Shown piece by piece: positions 47,494 through 56,466 of a stretch of 64,000 nucleotides of DNA (its first letter is position 1; each line of letters opens with the position of its first letter). Below the pieces are notes generated by a model, which was not told the DNA's origin, did not search any database, and worked only from the letters and a program-made list of their open reading frames with translations. The DNA comes from Ancylobacter vacuolatus (GTDB lineage: Bacteria; Pseudomonadota; Alphaproteobacteria; Rhizobiales; Xanthobacteraceae). The position numbers and the translations under genes are program-made. The stretch is taken from NCBI RefSeq assembly GCF_030813595.1, contig NZ_JAUSUH010000001.1:310001-374000 (forward strand). Reading direction: 5' to 3'.

Positions 47494-49575
47494 TCACCCC
47501 GCGCTGAGCAGCTTCACCGCCACGTCGCGCTCGAAAACATGTAGCAACAGCCGCAGCGCCGCGCCACGCGGGCCCTGAAGATCGGAATCGTTCTTGACTG
47601 TTTCAAGCGCCTCCGCCCGCGCCTGAACCAGCAAATCGCCATGCACGTCGAGCCGCGCCAGCCTGAAGCCGGGAAAGCCGCTCTGGCGCGTGCCGAGAAC
47701 ATCGCCCTCGCCACGCAGCTTCAGATCCTGCTCGGCAAGGAAGAACCCGTCCTCGGAGGAGCGCAGCGCCTCCAGCCGCTGACGGGCGATCTCGCCGAGC
47801 GGGCGGCGATAGAGCAGCACGCAGGTGGACGCCTCCGAGCCGCGCCCGACCCGGCCCCGCAGCTGGTGAAGCTGGGCGAGGCCGAAACGTTCCGCATGCT
47901 CGATCACGATGATGCTGGCTTCCGGCACGTCGACGCCCACCTCGACCACCGTGGTGGCGACGAGGAGCTGGGTTTCCCCGGTGGCGAAGGCGGCCATCGC
48001 CGCATCCTTCTCCGCCCCCTTCATCTTGCCGTGGACCAGGCCGACGCGGGCGCCGAAATGCGCCTGCAATTCACTGAAGCGCGCCTGCGCGGCGGCGAGG
48101 TCGGAGGTTTCCGATTCCTCGACCAGCGGGCAGATCCAATAGGCGCGCCGCCCCTCTTCCAGCGCGCGGCCGAGGCGGGCGACGATCTCGTCGATGCGGT
48201 CGGTGGGAATGGCGCGGGTGTCGATCGGCTGGCGGCCGGCCGGCTTCTCCCGCAATTCGCTGGAATCCATGTCGCCGAAATAGGTCAGCACCAGCGTGCG
48301 GGGGATAGGCGTCGCGGTCATGACGAGCACATCCACCGCCTCGCCCTTGGCGGCGAGCGCGAGGCGCTGGTGCACGCCGAAGCGGTGCTGCTCGTCGACA
48401 ATGGCGAGCGCGAGGTCGTGGAAGTCGACGCCGTCCTGAAACAGCGCATGGGTGCCGATGACGAGGTCGATCGCGCCGCTCGCGAGCCGGCCGAGGATCT
48501 CGGTGCGGGCGCGGCCCTTCTCGCGGCCGGTGAGCAGGGCGACGGAGAGGCCGGCCTTTTCCGCCAGCGGGGCGATGGTCTTCATGTGCTGGCGGGCGAG
48601 GATTTCGGTCGGCGCCATCAGCGCCGCCTGCCGCCCGGCCTCGATGACGGTGGCCGCCGCCAGCAGCGCCACCACAGTCTTGCCCGAGCCGACATCGCCC
48701 TGCAGCAGCCGCAGCATGCGGTCCTCTGACCCGAGATCGGCGCGGATCGCCTTCAGCGCCTCGGTCTGCGAGCCGGTGAGAGCGAAGGGCAGGGCGGCTA
48801 GGATGCGGCCCGCAACCGCCCCGTCGCCCAGGCTCGGCCGCCCGGCCTGTTTCACCGTGCTGGCGCGCAGAAGCGCGAGGGCGAGCTGGCCGGCGAGCAG
48901 CTCGTCATAGGCGAGCCGCTGCCAGGCCGGGCCGAGCGGGCTGGCATCCAGCGCGTCGCGCGGCTGGTGCACCTTGCGCAGGGCGGCGAGGAAGCCGATC
49001 TCAGGCGCCTCATCCCGCCATTCCGGCAGGTCGTGCGCCTGCGCCAGCGCCGCCTCGATGGCGCGCCTGACATGGCCCTGGCCGAGCCCTTCGACGAGGG
49101 GATAAAGCGGCTCGATCGGCGGCAGCTTGGCGAGGCCGGCGGCGTCGACCACCCGGTCGGGGTGAACCATCTGCGCCATGCCGTCGTACAGCGTCACGGT
49201 GCCCGACACCCAGCGCGTCTCGCCAATGGGGAGAAGTCGCTCCATCCAGCTGCGCTCGGCCTTGAAGAAGGCCAGCGTCAGGTCGCCGGTGGCGTCGTGG
49301 CCATAGACGCGGTAGGGCGCACGGGAACCGGGTGGGGTGGGGACATGGCGGTCGACATGGATTTCCACCGTCACCACCGTGTCGGGCACGACCTCCGCCA
49401 GCGTCGGGCGCGCCCTTCGGTCGATGGTGGAGGAGGGCAGGTGCAGGAGAAGGTCGAGCACCCGCGCGCCCTCCTCCCGCCCGAGCAGGCGGTTGAACGG
49501 ACGGGCGAGCTTGGGGCCGATGCCGGGCAGGCCGGTGATCTCGGCGAAATAGGGATTGAGGATGTCGGGCCGCAT
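47494..49575 (-). CDS. recG: ATP-dependent DNA helicase RecG
   Basis: Branched-DNA helicase that reverses stalled forks and processes Holliday junctions. 693 residues: an N-terminal wedge/OB domain (LPGIGPKLARPFNRLLGREE and YRVYGHDATGDLTLAFFKAE), Walker A GDVGSGKTVVALL near residue 285, DEQHRFGVHQR, TATPIPRTL and RGRVGRGSEASTCVLLY. The start at 49575 (MRPDILNPYFAEITG) follows the family; a longer open frame upstream runs through a palindromic repeat. Divergent from sdhE and mfd. Confidence 0.97.
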   Translation of the reverse strand: MRPDILNPYFAEITGLPGIGPKLARPFNRLLGREEGARVLDLLLHLPSSTIDRRARPTLAEVVPDTVVTVEIHVDRHVPTPPGSRAPYRVYGHDATGDLTLAFFKAERSWMERLLPIGETRWVSGTVTLYDGMAQMVHPDRVVDAAGLAKLPPIEPLYPLVEGLGQGHVRRAIEAALAQAHDLPEWRDEAPEIGFLAALRKVHQPRDALDASPLGPAWQRLAYDELLAGQLALALLRASTVKQAGRPSLGDGAVAGRILAALPFALTGSQTEALKAIRADLGSEDRMLRLLQGDVGSGKTVVALLAAATVIEAGRQAALMAPTEILARQHMKTIAPLAEKAGLSVALLTGREKGRARTEILGRLASGAIDLVIGTHALFQDGVDFHDLALAIVDEQHRFGVHQRLALAAKGEAVDVLVMTATPIPRTLVLTYFGDMDSSELREKPAGRQPIDTRAIPTDRIDEIVARLGRALEEGRRAYWICPLVEESETSDLAAAQARFSELQAHFGARVGLVHGKMKGAEKDAAMAAFATGETQLLVATTVVEVGVDVPEASIIVIEHAERFGLAQLHQLRGRVGRGSEASTCVLLYRRPLGEIARQRLEALRSSEDGFFLAEQDLKLRGEGDVLGTRQSGFPGFRLARLDVHGDLLVQARAEALETVKNDSDLQGPRGAALRLLLHVFERDVAVKLLSAG

Positions 49576-49915
49576 GATGCCGGGAAGGTGGACGAAGCCG
49601 CGCCGGGGCGCAATGCGCTCGGCTGTGGCATCAGGGGGATGGATTCGGATGAAGCGACTTCGCTGGGTCCCGGATCGGCGCTCCGGCTCCGGCGTCGTTT
49701 GTCCGGGACACGTCGCCCGTTTCCCGGACCAGCGGCACAAAGTGCCGGGCCGATCCGGGACCCAGCAAACGCTCTTCGGCGAAAGCCATTCGGCATTTCC
49801 AGAGGGCGTTGGGCACATCCCCATCCAATGCCCACCTGACAGCGGCGCCCGTGCGCGCTAGAACCACCGGCTTCCGTGCGTCGCATTTCCGGCGCCCCGC
49901 CACCGAGGTCTCGAC
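49576..49915. other. 340-bp region between divergent recG and sdhE
   Basis: No gene is supported. The central part is occupied by the nested palindrome at 49662-49766. The outer parts must contain the promoters of recG and sdhE, which I cannot place. Confidence 0.4.
49662..49766. repeat. 105-bp nested palindromic element
   Basis: Perfect 18-bp terminal inverted repeats (GCTGGGTCCCGGATCGGC at 49662-49679 and its complement at 49749-49766) enclose a second pair (GTCCGGGA at 49701-49708, TCCCGGAC at 49722-49729). It shares the TCCCGG/CCGGGA core with the other intergenic palindromes of the window. No open frame for a transposase is inside, so it resembles a MITE or REP-like element. Confidence 0.65.
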
Positions 49916-50212
49916 ATGACCGGCACCACGCGCTCCAGCGCGGGCCTCGATGCCCGCCGCCGCCGCATTCTCTACCGCTCCTGGCATCGCGGCACCCGCG
50001 AGATGGACCTGCTGATGGGCCGCTTCGCCGATGCCTGCATCGGCGAGCTGAGCGAGGAGGACGTCGCCGCCTTCGAGCTGCTGATCGAGGTCGAGGACCC
50101 GGACCTCTATGGCTGGCTCGGCGGCGCCCCGCCGGCGCCTGATTTCGACACCCCGCTTTTCCACCGCTTCCGGCAGTTCCACCTGTCGGGAGAGGGCGTT
50201 CCCGAGATATGA
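49916..50212 (+). CDS. sdhE: FAD assembly factor SdhE (succinate dehydrogenase assembly factor 2)
   Basis: Helps attach FAD to succinate dehydrogenase subunit A. 98 residues with the key motif WHRGTREMDLLMGRFAD and VEDPDLYGWLGGAPPAPDF. It is followed by mfd after 13 bp, an arrangement common in alphaproteobacteria. Confidence 0.94.
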   Translation: MTGTTRSSAGLDARRRRILYRSWHRGTREMDLLMGRFADACIGELSEEDVAAFELLIEVEDPDLYGWLGGAPPAPDFDTPLFHRFRQFHLSGEGVPEI

Positions 50213-50225
50213 AGACCGCGACCAC

Positions 50226-53200
50226 ATGAAGACGCCGCTTGCCTCCCTGACCAAACGCCTGGCCCCCGGCCGGACGCTGACCCTTGCCAATGTGCCCGCC
50301 GGCATGGAGGGGCTGGTCGTCGCCGATCTCGCCCGCGCTCTGGCGGCGCAGGACGACGCGCCCTGGCCGACCCTCATGGTCATCTGCCGCGATACCGACC
50401 GCATGGGCGAGCTGGAGCGCGCGCTCGGCTTCTTCGCGCCGGGCGTCGAGGTGCTGCCCTTCCCGGCCTGGGACTGCCTGCCCTATGACCGCGCCTCGCC
50501 CAATGCGGCGATCATCGCCCGCCGGATGACGACGCTGGCGCGGCTCGCCCGGGTGAAGGGCCGCGAGGCCGGCACCATCGTGCTGACCACGGTGAACGCC
50601 GCGCTGCAGCGCGTGCCGAGGCGCGCCCTCATCGCCACCCAGTCCTTCTCGGCGGCGCCGGGCAATGCGCTGTCGCTCGACGAGGTGGTCGGCTGGGCCG
50701 AGATCAACGGCTTCCAGCGCACCTCCACCGTGCGCGACACCGGCGAATATGCGGTGCGCGGCGGCATTGTCGACCTGTTCCCGCCGGGCATGCCGATGCC
50801 GGTGCGGCTCGATTTCTTCGGCGACACCCTCGAATCGATCCGCTCCTTCGATCCCGAGACCCAGCGCACCGCCATGCAGATGCGCGCGCTCGACCTGGTG
50901 CCGATGAGCGAATTGCAGCTCACCAGCGAGACGATGAAGCGTTTCCGCATGGCCTATGTCGCCGCCTTCGGCGCGGCGCCGCGCGGCGACCTGCTTTATG
51001 AGGCGGTGAGCGAGGGCCGGCGCTATCCCGGCATGGAGCACTGGCTGCCACTGTTTCATGACGGGCTCGACACGCTGTTCGACTACGCCCCGAACGCCCC
51101 CGTGGTGATGGAGGCGCAGGGCAATGAGGCCGCCGCCTCGCGGCTCGAACAGATCGCCGATTATTACGACGCCCGCCGGCACGGGCTGGAGCATGGCGGC
51201 GGCGCCGTGCCCTACAAGCCGCTGCCGCCGGACGCGCTCTATCTCACGGCGGAGGAGTGGAAGACCCACCGCGAGGGCGCGCGCAACCTCGCCATTTCCG
51301 CCTATGCGCTGCCGGAATCGAAGGATGTGATCGACCTCGACGGCCGCAATGCGCGCTCCTTCGCGCCGGAGCGGGCGGACCCGGAGGCGGCGCTGTTCGA
51401 CATTGCCGCCGCCTATCTGCGCGAGCTGGCGAAATCCAAGCGCACCATCCTTGCCGCCTGGTCGGATGGCTCGCGCGACCGGCTTGCCACCGTGCTGGCC
51501 GACCACGGCCTCAAGGGCACGCAGACGGTCGGCTCGCGCGATGCCGCCGAGGCGCTGCCCAAGGGCACGATCGCGCTCGCCGTGCTCGGCATCGAGGCCG
51601 GCTTCGAGACCGACGCCCTCGCCATCATCGGCGAGCAGGACATTCTCGGCGACCGGCTGGTGCGGCCCAAGCGCAAGGGCCGCCGGCCGCAGGACGTGAT
51701 CGCGGAACTGGGCGCGCTCACCGCCGGCGACCTCGTCGTGCATGTCGACCACGGCATTGGCCGCTTCATCGGGCTCAAGACCATCGAGGCGATGGGCGCC
51801 CCGCATGACTGCCTGGAAATCCACTACGCGGAAGGCTCCAAGCTCTTCCTGCCGGTGGAGAATCTGGAACTGCTGTCGCGCTACGGCTCGGAGGATACCG
51901 AGGCGCAGCTCGACCGGCTGGGCGGCGGCGGCTGGCAGGCGCGCAAGGCGCGGATGAAGAGCCGTATCCGCGAGATGGCGGCCGAACTGATCAAGGTCGC
52001 GGCGCAGCGCCATACCCAGGAGGCGCCGCGCCTGGTGCCGGCGGCCGGGCTCTATGACGAGTTCCGCGCCCGCTTCCCCTATGAGGAGACCGAGGACCAG
52101 GAGGCCGCCATCGAGGCGGTGTTCGACGATCTCGGCTCCGGCCACCCGATGGACCGGCTGGTGTGCGGCGATGTCGGCTTCGGCAAGACCGAGGTGGCGC
52201 TGCGCGCGGCCTTCGCCGTGGCGCTGAACGGCAAGCAGGTGGCGGTGGTGGTGCCGACCACGCTGCTGGCGCGCCAGCACTTCAAGACCTTCACCGAGCG
52301 CTTCAAGGGCCTGCCTGTCGTGGTGCGGCAGGCCTCGCGCCTCGTGACCGGCAAGGAGCTTTCCGAGACCAAGAAGGGCCTTGCCGACGGCACGGTGGAC
52401 ATCGTGGTCGGCACCCATGCGCTGCTGGGCAAGGCGATTTCCTTCCGCGATCTCGGCCTCGTCATCGTCGATGAGGAGCAGCATTTCGGCGTCAGCCACA
52501 AGGAGCGGCTGAAGCAGATGCGCGCCGAGGTGCATGTGCTGACCCTGACCGCCACGCCGATTCCGCGCACGCTGCAGCTGGCGATGACCGGGGTGCGCGA
52601 GCTCTCCATCATCGCCTCGCCGCCGGTGGACCGCCTCGCGGTGCGCAGCTTCATCACCCCGTTCGATCCCTTGATCGTGCGCGAGGCGCTGCTGCGCGAG
52701 CGCTATCGCGGCGGGCAGAGCTTCTATGTCTGCCCGCGCATCGAGGACCTCGCCGAGGTGAAGGACTTCCTCGACAAGGCGGTGCCGGAGGTGAAGGTCG
52801 CCGTCGCCCATGGCCAGATGGCGGCGACCCAGCTCGAAGAGATCATGTCCGCCTTCTATGACGGGCAGTTCGACGTGCTGCTCTCGACCACCATCGTCGA
52901 ATCCGGCCTCGACATCCCCACAGCCAACACGCTGATCATCCACCGCGCCGACATGTTCGGCCTCGCCCAGCTCTACCAGCTGCGCGGGCGGGTGGGGCGC
53001 TCCAAGACGCGGGCCTATGCCATCTTCACCCTGCCGGCGCAGAAGCAGGTGACGGCGCAGGCCGACCGCCGGCTGAAAGTGCTGCAGTCGCTGGATACGC
53101 TGGGGGCGGGCTTCCAGCTCGCCAGCCACGACCTCGACATTCGCGGCGCCGGCAATCTGCTCGGCGACGAGCAGTCCGGCCATATCAAGGAGGTCGGCTA

Positions 53201-53741
53201 CGAGCTCTATCAGGAGATGCTGGAGGAGGCGATCGCCAACCTCAAGGCCGGCATCACCGCGCCGGTGGCGGACAAGTGGTCGCCCACCATCTCGATCGGC
53301 ACGCCGGTGCTGATCCCGGAGGACTATGTGACGGACCTGCATGTCCGCCTCAGCCTCTATCGCCGCCTCGCCGACATGGAGACCGATGCCGAGCTCGAAT
53401 CGATGGGCGCGGAAATGGTCGACCGCTTCGGCACGCTGCCGGAAGAGGTGGAGCAATTGCTCAAGCTGGTGGGGATCAAGGCGCTGTGCCGCCGCGCCAA
53501 TGTCGAGAAGGTGGATGCCGGCCCGCGCGGCATGGTGCTGACCTTCCGCGACGGACGCTTCCCCAACCCGGCCGGCTTCATCGCCTATGTCGGCAAGCCG
53601 CATGTGGTGGCGAAGATGCGGCCCGACGGCAAGGTGATGTTCTCGGAGGACTGGCCGAGCGCCAATGCGCGGCTCAAGGGCAGCGCCGGCATTCTGAAAG
53701 AGCTGGCGAAGATCGCCGAGCAGGGGGCGAAGGCGGCGTAA
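50226..53741 (+). CDS. mfd: Transcription-repair coupling factor Mfd
   Basis: Translocase that removes stalled RNA polymerase and recruits UvrA. 1171 residues: the UvrB-like N-terminal part (VLPFPAWDCLPYDRASPNAA), the RNA polymerase-interacting domain (GDLVVHVDHGIGRFIGLKTI and YAEGSKLFLPVENL), a RecG-like motor with Walker A GDVGFGKTEVALRAAF, DEEQHFGVSHKERLK, RGRVGRSKTRAYAIF, and the C-terminal TRCF domain. The start at 50226 (MKTPLASLTK) fits the family. With uvrA and recG it forms the repair theme of the window. Confidence 0.97.
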   Translation: MKTPLASLTKRLAPGRTLTLANVPAGMEGLVVADLARALAAQDDAPWPTLMVICRDTDRMGELERALGFFAPGVEVLPFPAWDCLPYDRASPNAAIIARRMTTLARLARVKGREAGTIVLTTVNAALQRVPRRALIATQSFSAAPGNALSLDEVVGWAEINGFQRTSTVRDTGEYAVRGGIVDLFPPGMPMPVRLDFFGDTLESIRSFDPETQRTAMQMRALDLVPMSELQLTSETMKRFRMAYVAAFGAAPRGDLLYEAVSEGRRYPGMEHWLPLFHDGLDTLFDYAPNAPVVMEAQGNEAAASRLEQIADYYDARRHGLEHGGGAVPYKPLPPDALYLTAEEWKTHREGARNLAISAYALPESKDVIDLDGRNARSFAPERADPEAALFDIAAAYLRELAKSKRTILAAWSDGSRDRLATVLADHGLKGTQTVGSRDAAEALPKGTIALAVLGIEAGFETDALAIIGEQDILGDRLVRPKRKGRRPQDVIAELGALTAGDLVVHVDHGIGRFIGLKTIEAMGAPHDCLEIHYAEGSKLFLPVENLELLSRYGSEDTEAQLDRLGGGGWQARKARMKSRIREMAAELIKVAAQRHTQEAPRLVPAAGLYDEFRARFPYEETEDQEAAIEAVFDDLGSGHPMDRLVCGDVGFGKTEVALRAAFAVALNGKQVAVVVPTTLLARQHFKTFTERFKGLPVVVRQASRLVTGKELSETKKGLADGTVDIVVGTHALLGKAISFRDLGLVIVDEEQHFGVSHKERLKQMRAEVHVLTLTATPIPRTLQLAMTGVRELSIIASPPVDRLAVRSFITPFDPLIVREALLRERYRGGQSFYVCPRIEDLAEVKDFLDKAVPEVKVAVAHGQMAATQLEEIMSAFYDGQFDVLLSTTIVESGLDIPTANTLIIHRADMFGLAQLYQLRGRVGRSKTRAYAIFTLPAQKQVTAQADRRLKVLQSLDTLGAGFQLASHDLDIRGAGNLLGDEQSGHIKEVGYELYQEMLEEAIANLKAGITAPVADKWSPTISIGTPVLIPEDYVTDLHVRLSLYRRLADMETDAELESMGAEMVDRFGTLPEEVEQLLKLVGIKALCRRANVEKVDAGPRGMVLTFRDGRFPNPAGFIAYVGKPHVVAKMRPDGKVMFSEDWPSANARLKGSAGILKELAKIAEQGAKAA

Positions 53742-53764
53742 GCGCCGCCTCGCGGGGCCAACCA

Positions 53765-53855
53765 TCATCCCGGCCGCCGCCGAAGGCGTCGAGCCGGGAT
53801 CGTCCCCAGTATGGCGTCGCGATCCCGGACAGGACCTGCGGTCCTTCCGGGATGA
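53765..53855. repeat. Double intergenic palindrome of the ATCCCGG/CCGGGAT family
   Basis: Two hairpin units stand in series, about 53765-53801 and 53820-53853 (TCATCCCGG to GCCGGGAT, and GATCCCGGACAGGACC to GGTCCTTCCGGGAT). It lies after mfd, between the two converging genes, and could act as a bidirectional terminator. Confidence 0.6.
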
Positions 53856-53900
53856 CGCGGGGGAGGGGCTCCGGCGCGTGCCGCCCCTCAGAATTCGCGA

Positions 53901-54209
53901 TCAGTCCAGCGGGCTCTCATAGGCGCCGTCGCTGTCGGGCATCACGTCGGCGTCGACATCCGAGCCGGGGCCGCTGAGGTTTTCGTAATTGCCGCCGGCC
54001 TGCTCCATATAGTCCTGGCTCTTGTCCGCCCCCGGCTTGTCCGGCAGCGGGCCGTAATCGAGATAATTCGGGTTGTTGATCGGCGGAATGCTGATCTCCA
54101 GCCCGCCCCCGGCCGGCTGGTTCGGATGCACCTCGATCGGCTGCTGCGCGCCGGCAGGCGCGAGGCCCGCGACGAGGAGGGCGGCGACGGAAAGGACGGC
54201 GTAACGCAT
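53901..54209 (-). CDS. Secreted hypothetical protein
   Basis: 102 residues with a signal peptide (RYAVLSVAALLVAGLAPAGA, cleavage after AGAQ). The mature part is short and unfolded-looking: Pro/Asn-rich IPPINNPNYLDYGPLPDKPG followed by an acidic tail with DVDADVMPDSDGAYESP. I do not recognise the family. It lies downstream of the orphan peptide-binding protein on the same strand, after a 185-bp gap. The function is unknown. Confidence 0.7.
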   Translation of the reverse strand: MRYAVLSVAALLVAGLAPAGAQQPIEVHPNQPAGGGLEISIPPINNPNYLDYGPLPDKPGADKSQDYMEQAGGNYENLSGPGSDVDADVMPDSDGAYESPLD

Positions 54210-54394
54210 GGACTTCGCTCCAGCACTTCATTCGGACGCGGAAGGCCTGCCTTCGCTGGCCGCCCGCGCGCACTGCCCTTAAGGACCGCGTTCGGGCGCG
54301 GCTGTCCAGCGCTTCATGCGCGCGATGACGCGGATTTGGCCGGATGTGGCGGGCCGGCCCAACGCCGCGTGCGGCGTCGCCACCCCTTCGGCCG

Positions 54395-56284
54395 CTATCC
54401 CTTGCCCTGCCACCAGCTCTCCGCCAGCGTGCCGGAGAGTGCCAGCGTCTGCGGCCGCTCCACCTTGCGCCAGCGCGCGATCCACTGGCCCGGCGTGTAG
54501 AACAGCGGCACCGAGAACTGCGCGGAAATCAGCACCCGGTCGAGCGCCCGCACCGCCGAGACGAAATGCTCCCGCTCGCGCGCCGCCAGCAGCGCCGCGA
54601 TCATCGCATCCGCCGCCGGGCTCTTCAGTCCCATGAAATTGCGCGTGCCGGGCGTATCGGCAGCGGCGGAGCCGAAATAGAACGCCTGCTCATTGCCGGG
54701 GGAAAGCGACTGGTCCCAGATATAGGGCACCATGTCGTAGTCATAGTTTTGCTTGCGGGCCTCGAACTGCACATTGTCGACGAGGCGGATGTTCAGCCGC
54801 ACCCCGGCGCGGCGCAGCATGTTCTGATAGGCAAGCGCCAGGCGCTCCTGGTCCTTGGTGCCGACGAGCAGCTCCGGGGCGAAGGGCTGGCCGGTGGCGC
54901 GGCTGGTCAGCGTGCCGGCCTTCAGCTCCCAGCCGGCCGCCGCGAACAGGTCCAGAGCCTCGCGCATCCGCACACGGTCGCGGCCCGAGCCGTCCGAGCG
55001 CGGGGCATGCCATGAGCCGTCCATCGCCTGCGGCAGCACGGCGTCGGGATAGGGGGCGAGCAGCGCCCGCTCGCGCGCATCGGCCGGGCGGCCGAGGCAG
55101 GAGAGCTCGGAATCGTCGTAGAAGCTGCCATTGCGGCGGTAGAGGCCGAAATAGAGGTTGTGGTTGGCCCATTCAAAATCGAACAGCGCCACCATCGCCT
55201 GCCGCACCCGCACATCGGTGAAGAGCGGGCGGCGCATGTTGAAGATCAGCGCCGAATAGGGTTTTGGCGTGCCGGTGCCGACCTCCTCGGTGAGGATGCG
55301 CCCGTCCCGCACGGCGGGGAAGTCGTAGCCGGTCTTCCAGCGGCCGGGGTCGGTTTCGTAGCGTATGTCGTAGAGCCCGCGCTTGAAGGCTTCAAACTGC
55401 GCATTCACATCCCGGTAGAAGTCGTAGCGCAGGCTGTCGAAATTGAAATTGCCGCGATTGACCGGCAGCTCCGCGCCCCAATAGGAAGGGGCCCGCGCCA
55501 TCAGCACGGTCTCGCCGGGCTTCACCTCGGTCACGGTATAGGGGCCGCTGCCGAGCGGCGCCTTGAAGCTGGTCTGCTCGAAGGTCTCAGGATCGGTGGC
55601 GTGGCGGGCCAGCACCGGCATGAGCGCGAGGATCAGCGGCAGTTCACGGTCGACCACGCCGAAGGTGAAGCGGATGGTGAGCCGATCCGTCACCTCGGCC
55701 TTCGCCACCTTGCCGTAATAGGTGCGGTGGTTCGGCCGGCCCTTGGCGCGCAGCAGCTCGAAGGAGAACAGCACGTCGTCCGCCGTCACCGGCGTGCCGT
55801 CGGAAAAGCGGGCGCGCGGGTCGATCTCGAAGGTGACATAGGAGCGCGCCGCGTCCGTCTCCACCCGGCGCGCCAGCAGGGCGTAGCAGGTGAAGGCCTC
55901 GTCCGGGCTGCGCGCCATCAGGCTTTCAACGATGTTCCAGCGCACGAAGGGCGGCGCGGTGCCGCGCACGATGAACGGGTTGAGGCTGTCGAAGGAGCCG
56001 ACCGCGCCCTGGATCAACCGGCCGCCCTTTGGCGCGTCCGGATTGACGCTGCGGTAATGGGCGAAGCTGTCGGGGTATAGCGGCGCGCCATGCATGGCGA
56101 TGCCGTGACTTGCGATGCTTTGACTCGCGATGCTCTGACTCGCGATGCTTTGGCTGGAGGTGACGGCGGGCGCCGGCGCGGCACTGTCCTGCGCCCGCGC
56201 GGGCGTCAGCAGCGGGTATCCGAGTGCCGTTCCGCCGGCAATTAAGACGTTGCGCCCAAAGGCTCGCCGGGTGATACCGCTCAC
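54395..56284 (-). CDS. Extracellular peptide-type solute-binding protein (YejA/family 5), orphan
   Basis: 629 residues, GTG start. A twin-arginine-like signal (ITRRAFGRNVLIAGGTALGY, cleavage after ARAQ) is followed by a low-complexity tandem QSIAS repeat at about residues 43-62 and then a family 5 binding protein close to YejA: LYPDSFAHYRSVNPDAPKGG, GSFDSLNPFIVRGTAPPF, GSGPYTVTEVKPGETV and YDYDMVPYIWDQSLSPGNEQ. YejA delivers peptides (such as microcin C) to YejBEF; no permease or ATPase gene is nearby. The start was set at 56284 because the Tat-type signal begins there. Confidence 0.85.
   Translation of the reverse strand: MSGITRRAFGRNVLIAGGTALGYPLLTPARAQDSAAPAPAVTSSQSIASQSIASQSIASHGIAMHGAPLYPDSFAHYRSVNPDAPKGGRLIQGAVGSFDSLNPFIVRGTAPPFVRWNIVESLMARSPDEAFTCYALLARRVETDAARSYVTFEIDPRARFSDGTPVTADDVLFSFELLRAKGRPNHRTYYGKVAKAEVTDRLTIRFTFGVVDRELPLILALMPVLARHATDPETFEQTSFKAPLGSGPYTVTEVKPGETVLMARAPSYWGAELPVNRGNFNFDSLRYDFYRDVNAQFEAFKRGLYDIRYETDPGRWKTGYDFPAVRDGRILTEEVGTGTPKPYSALIFNMRRPLFTDVRVRQAMVALFDFEWANHNLYFGLYRRNGSFYDDSELSCLGRPADARERALLAPYPDAVLPQAMDGSWHAPRSDGSGRDRVRMREALDLFAAAGWELKAGTLTSRATGQPFAPELLVGTKDQERLALAYQNMLRRAGVRLNIRLVDNVQFEARKQNYDYDMVPYIWDQSLSPGNEQAFYFGSAAADTPGTRNFMGLKSPAADAMIAALLAAREREHFVSAVRALDRVLISAQFSVPLFYTPGQWIARWRKVERPQTLALSGTLAESWWQGKG
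56099..56158. repeat. Coding 15-bp tandem repeat, four units
   Basis: Four units of 15 bp beginning GATGC (GATGCTTTGACTCGC and variants) lie head to tail inside the binding-protein gene and encode a repeated SQSIA pentapeptide just after the signal peptide. Unit changes would stay in frame. Confidence 0.8.
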
Positions 56285-56466
56285 GCATCGGCTCCTGGTC
56301 AGAGATTCGGCTCGTATTTGCCGCCGAGTTCTAGCATGAACCAGACACCGATATTTGCCGGGGTCACTCTGTCGCCTCAATTGCGCTTGAGACAGCCCCA
56401 CGATCGCGTTATGGCGGCGAGGCGTCCGCTGTTGTCTCTACCCGGTTCGCTCGACAGGAACTCGAC

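Noticed and set aside
49371-53768. 1465-codon open frame on the minus strand
   Set aside because: It mirrors mfd and the recG start; the composition is His/Ala/Arg-rich as expected from GC-rich antisense, and the true genes are unmistakable.
56099-56158. Short repeat array considered as a CRISPR
   Set aside because: The 15-bp units abut without spacers and lie in frame inside a coding gene.
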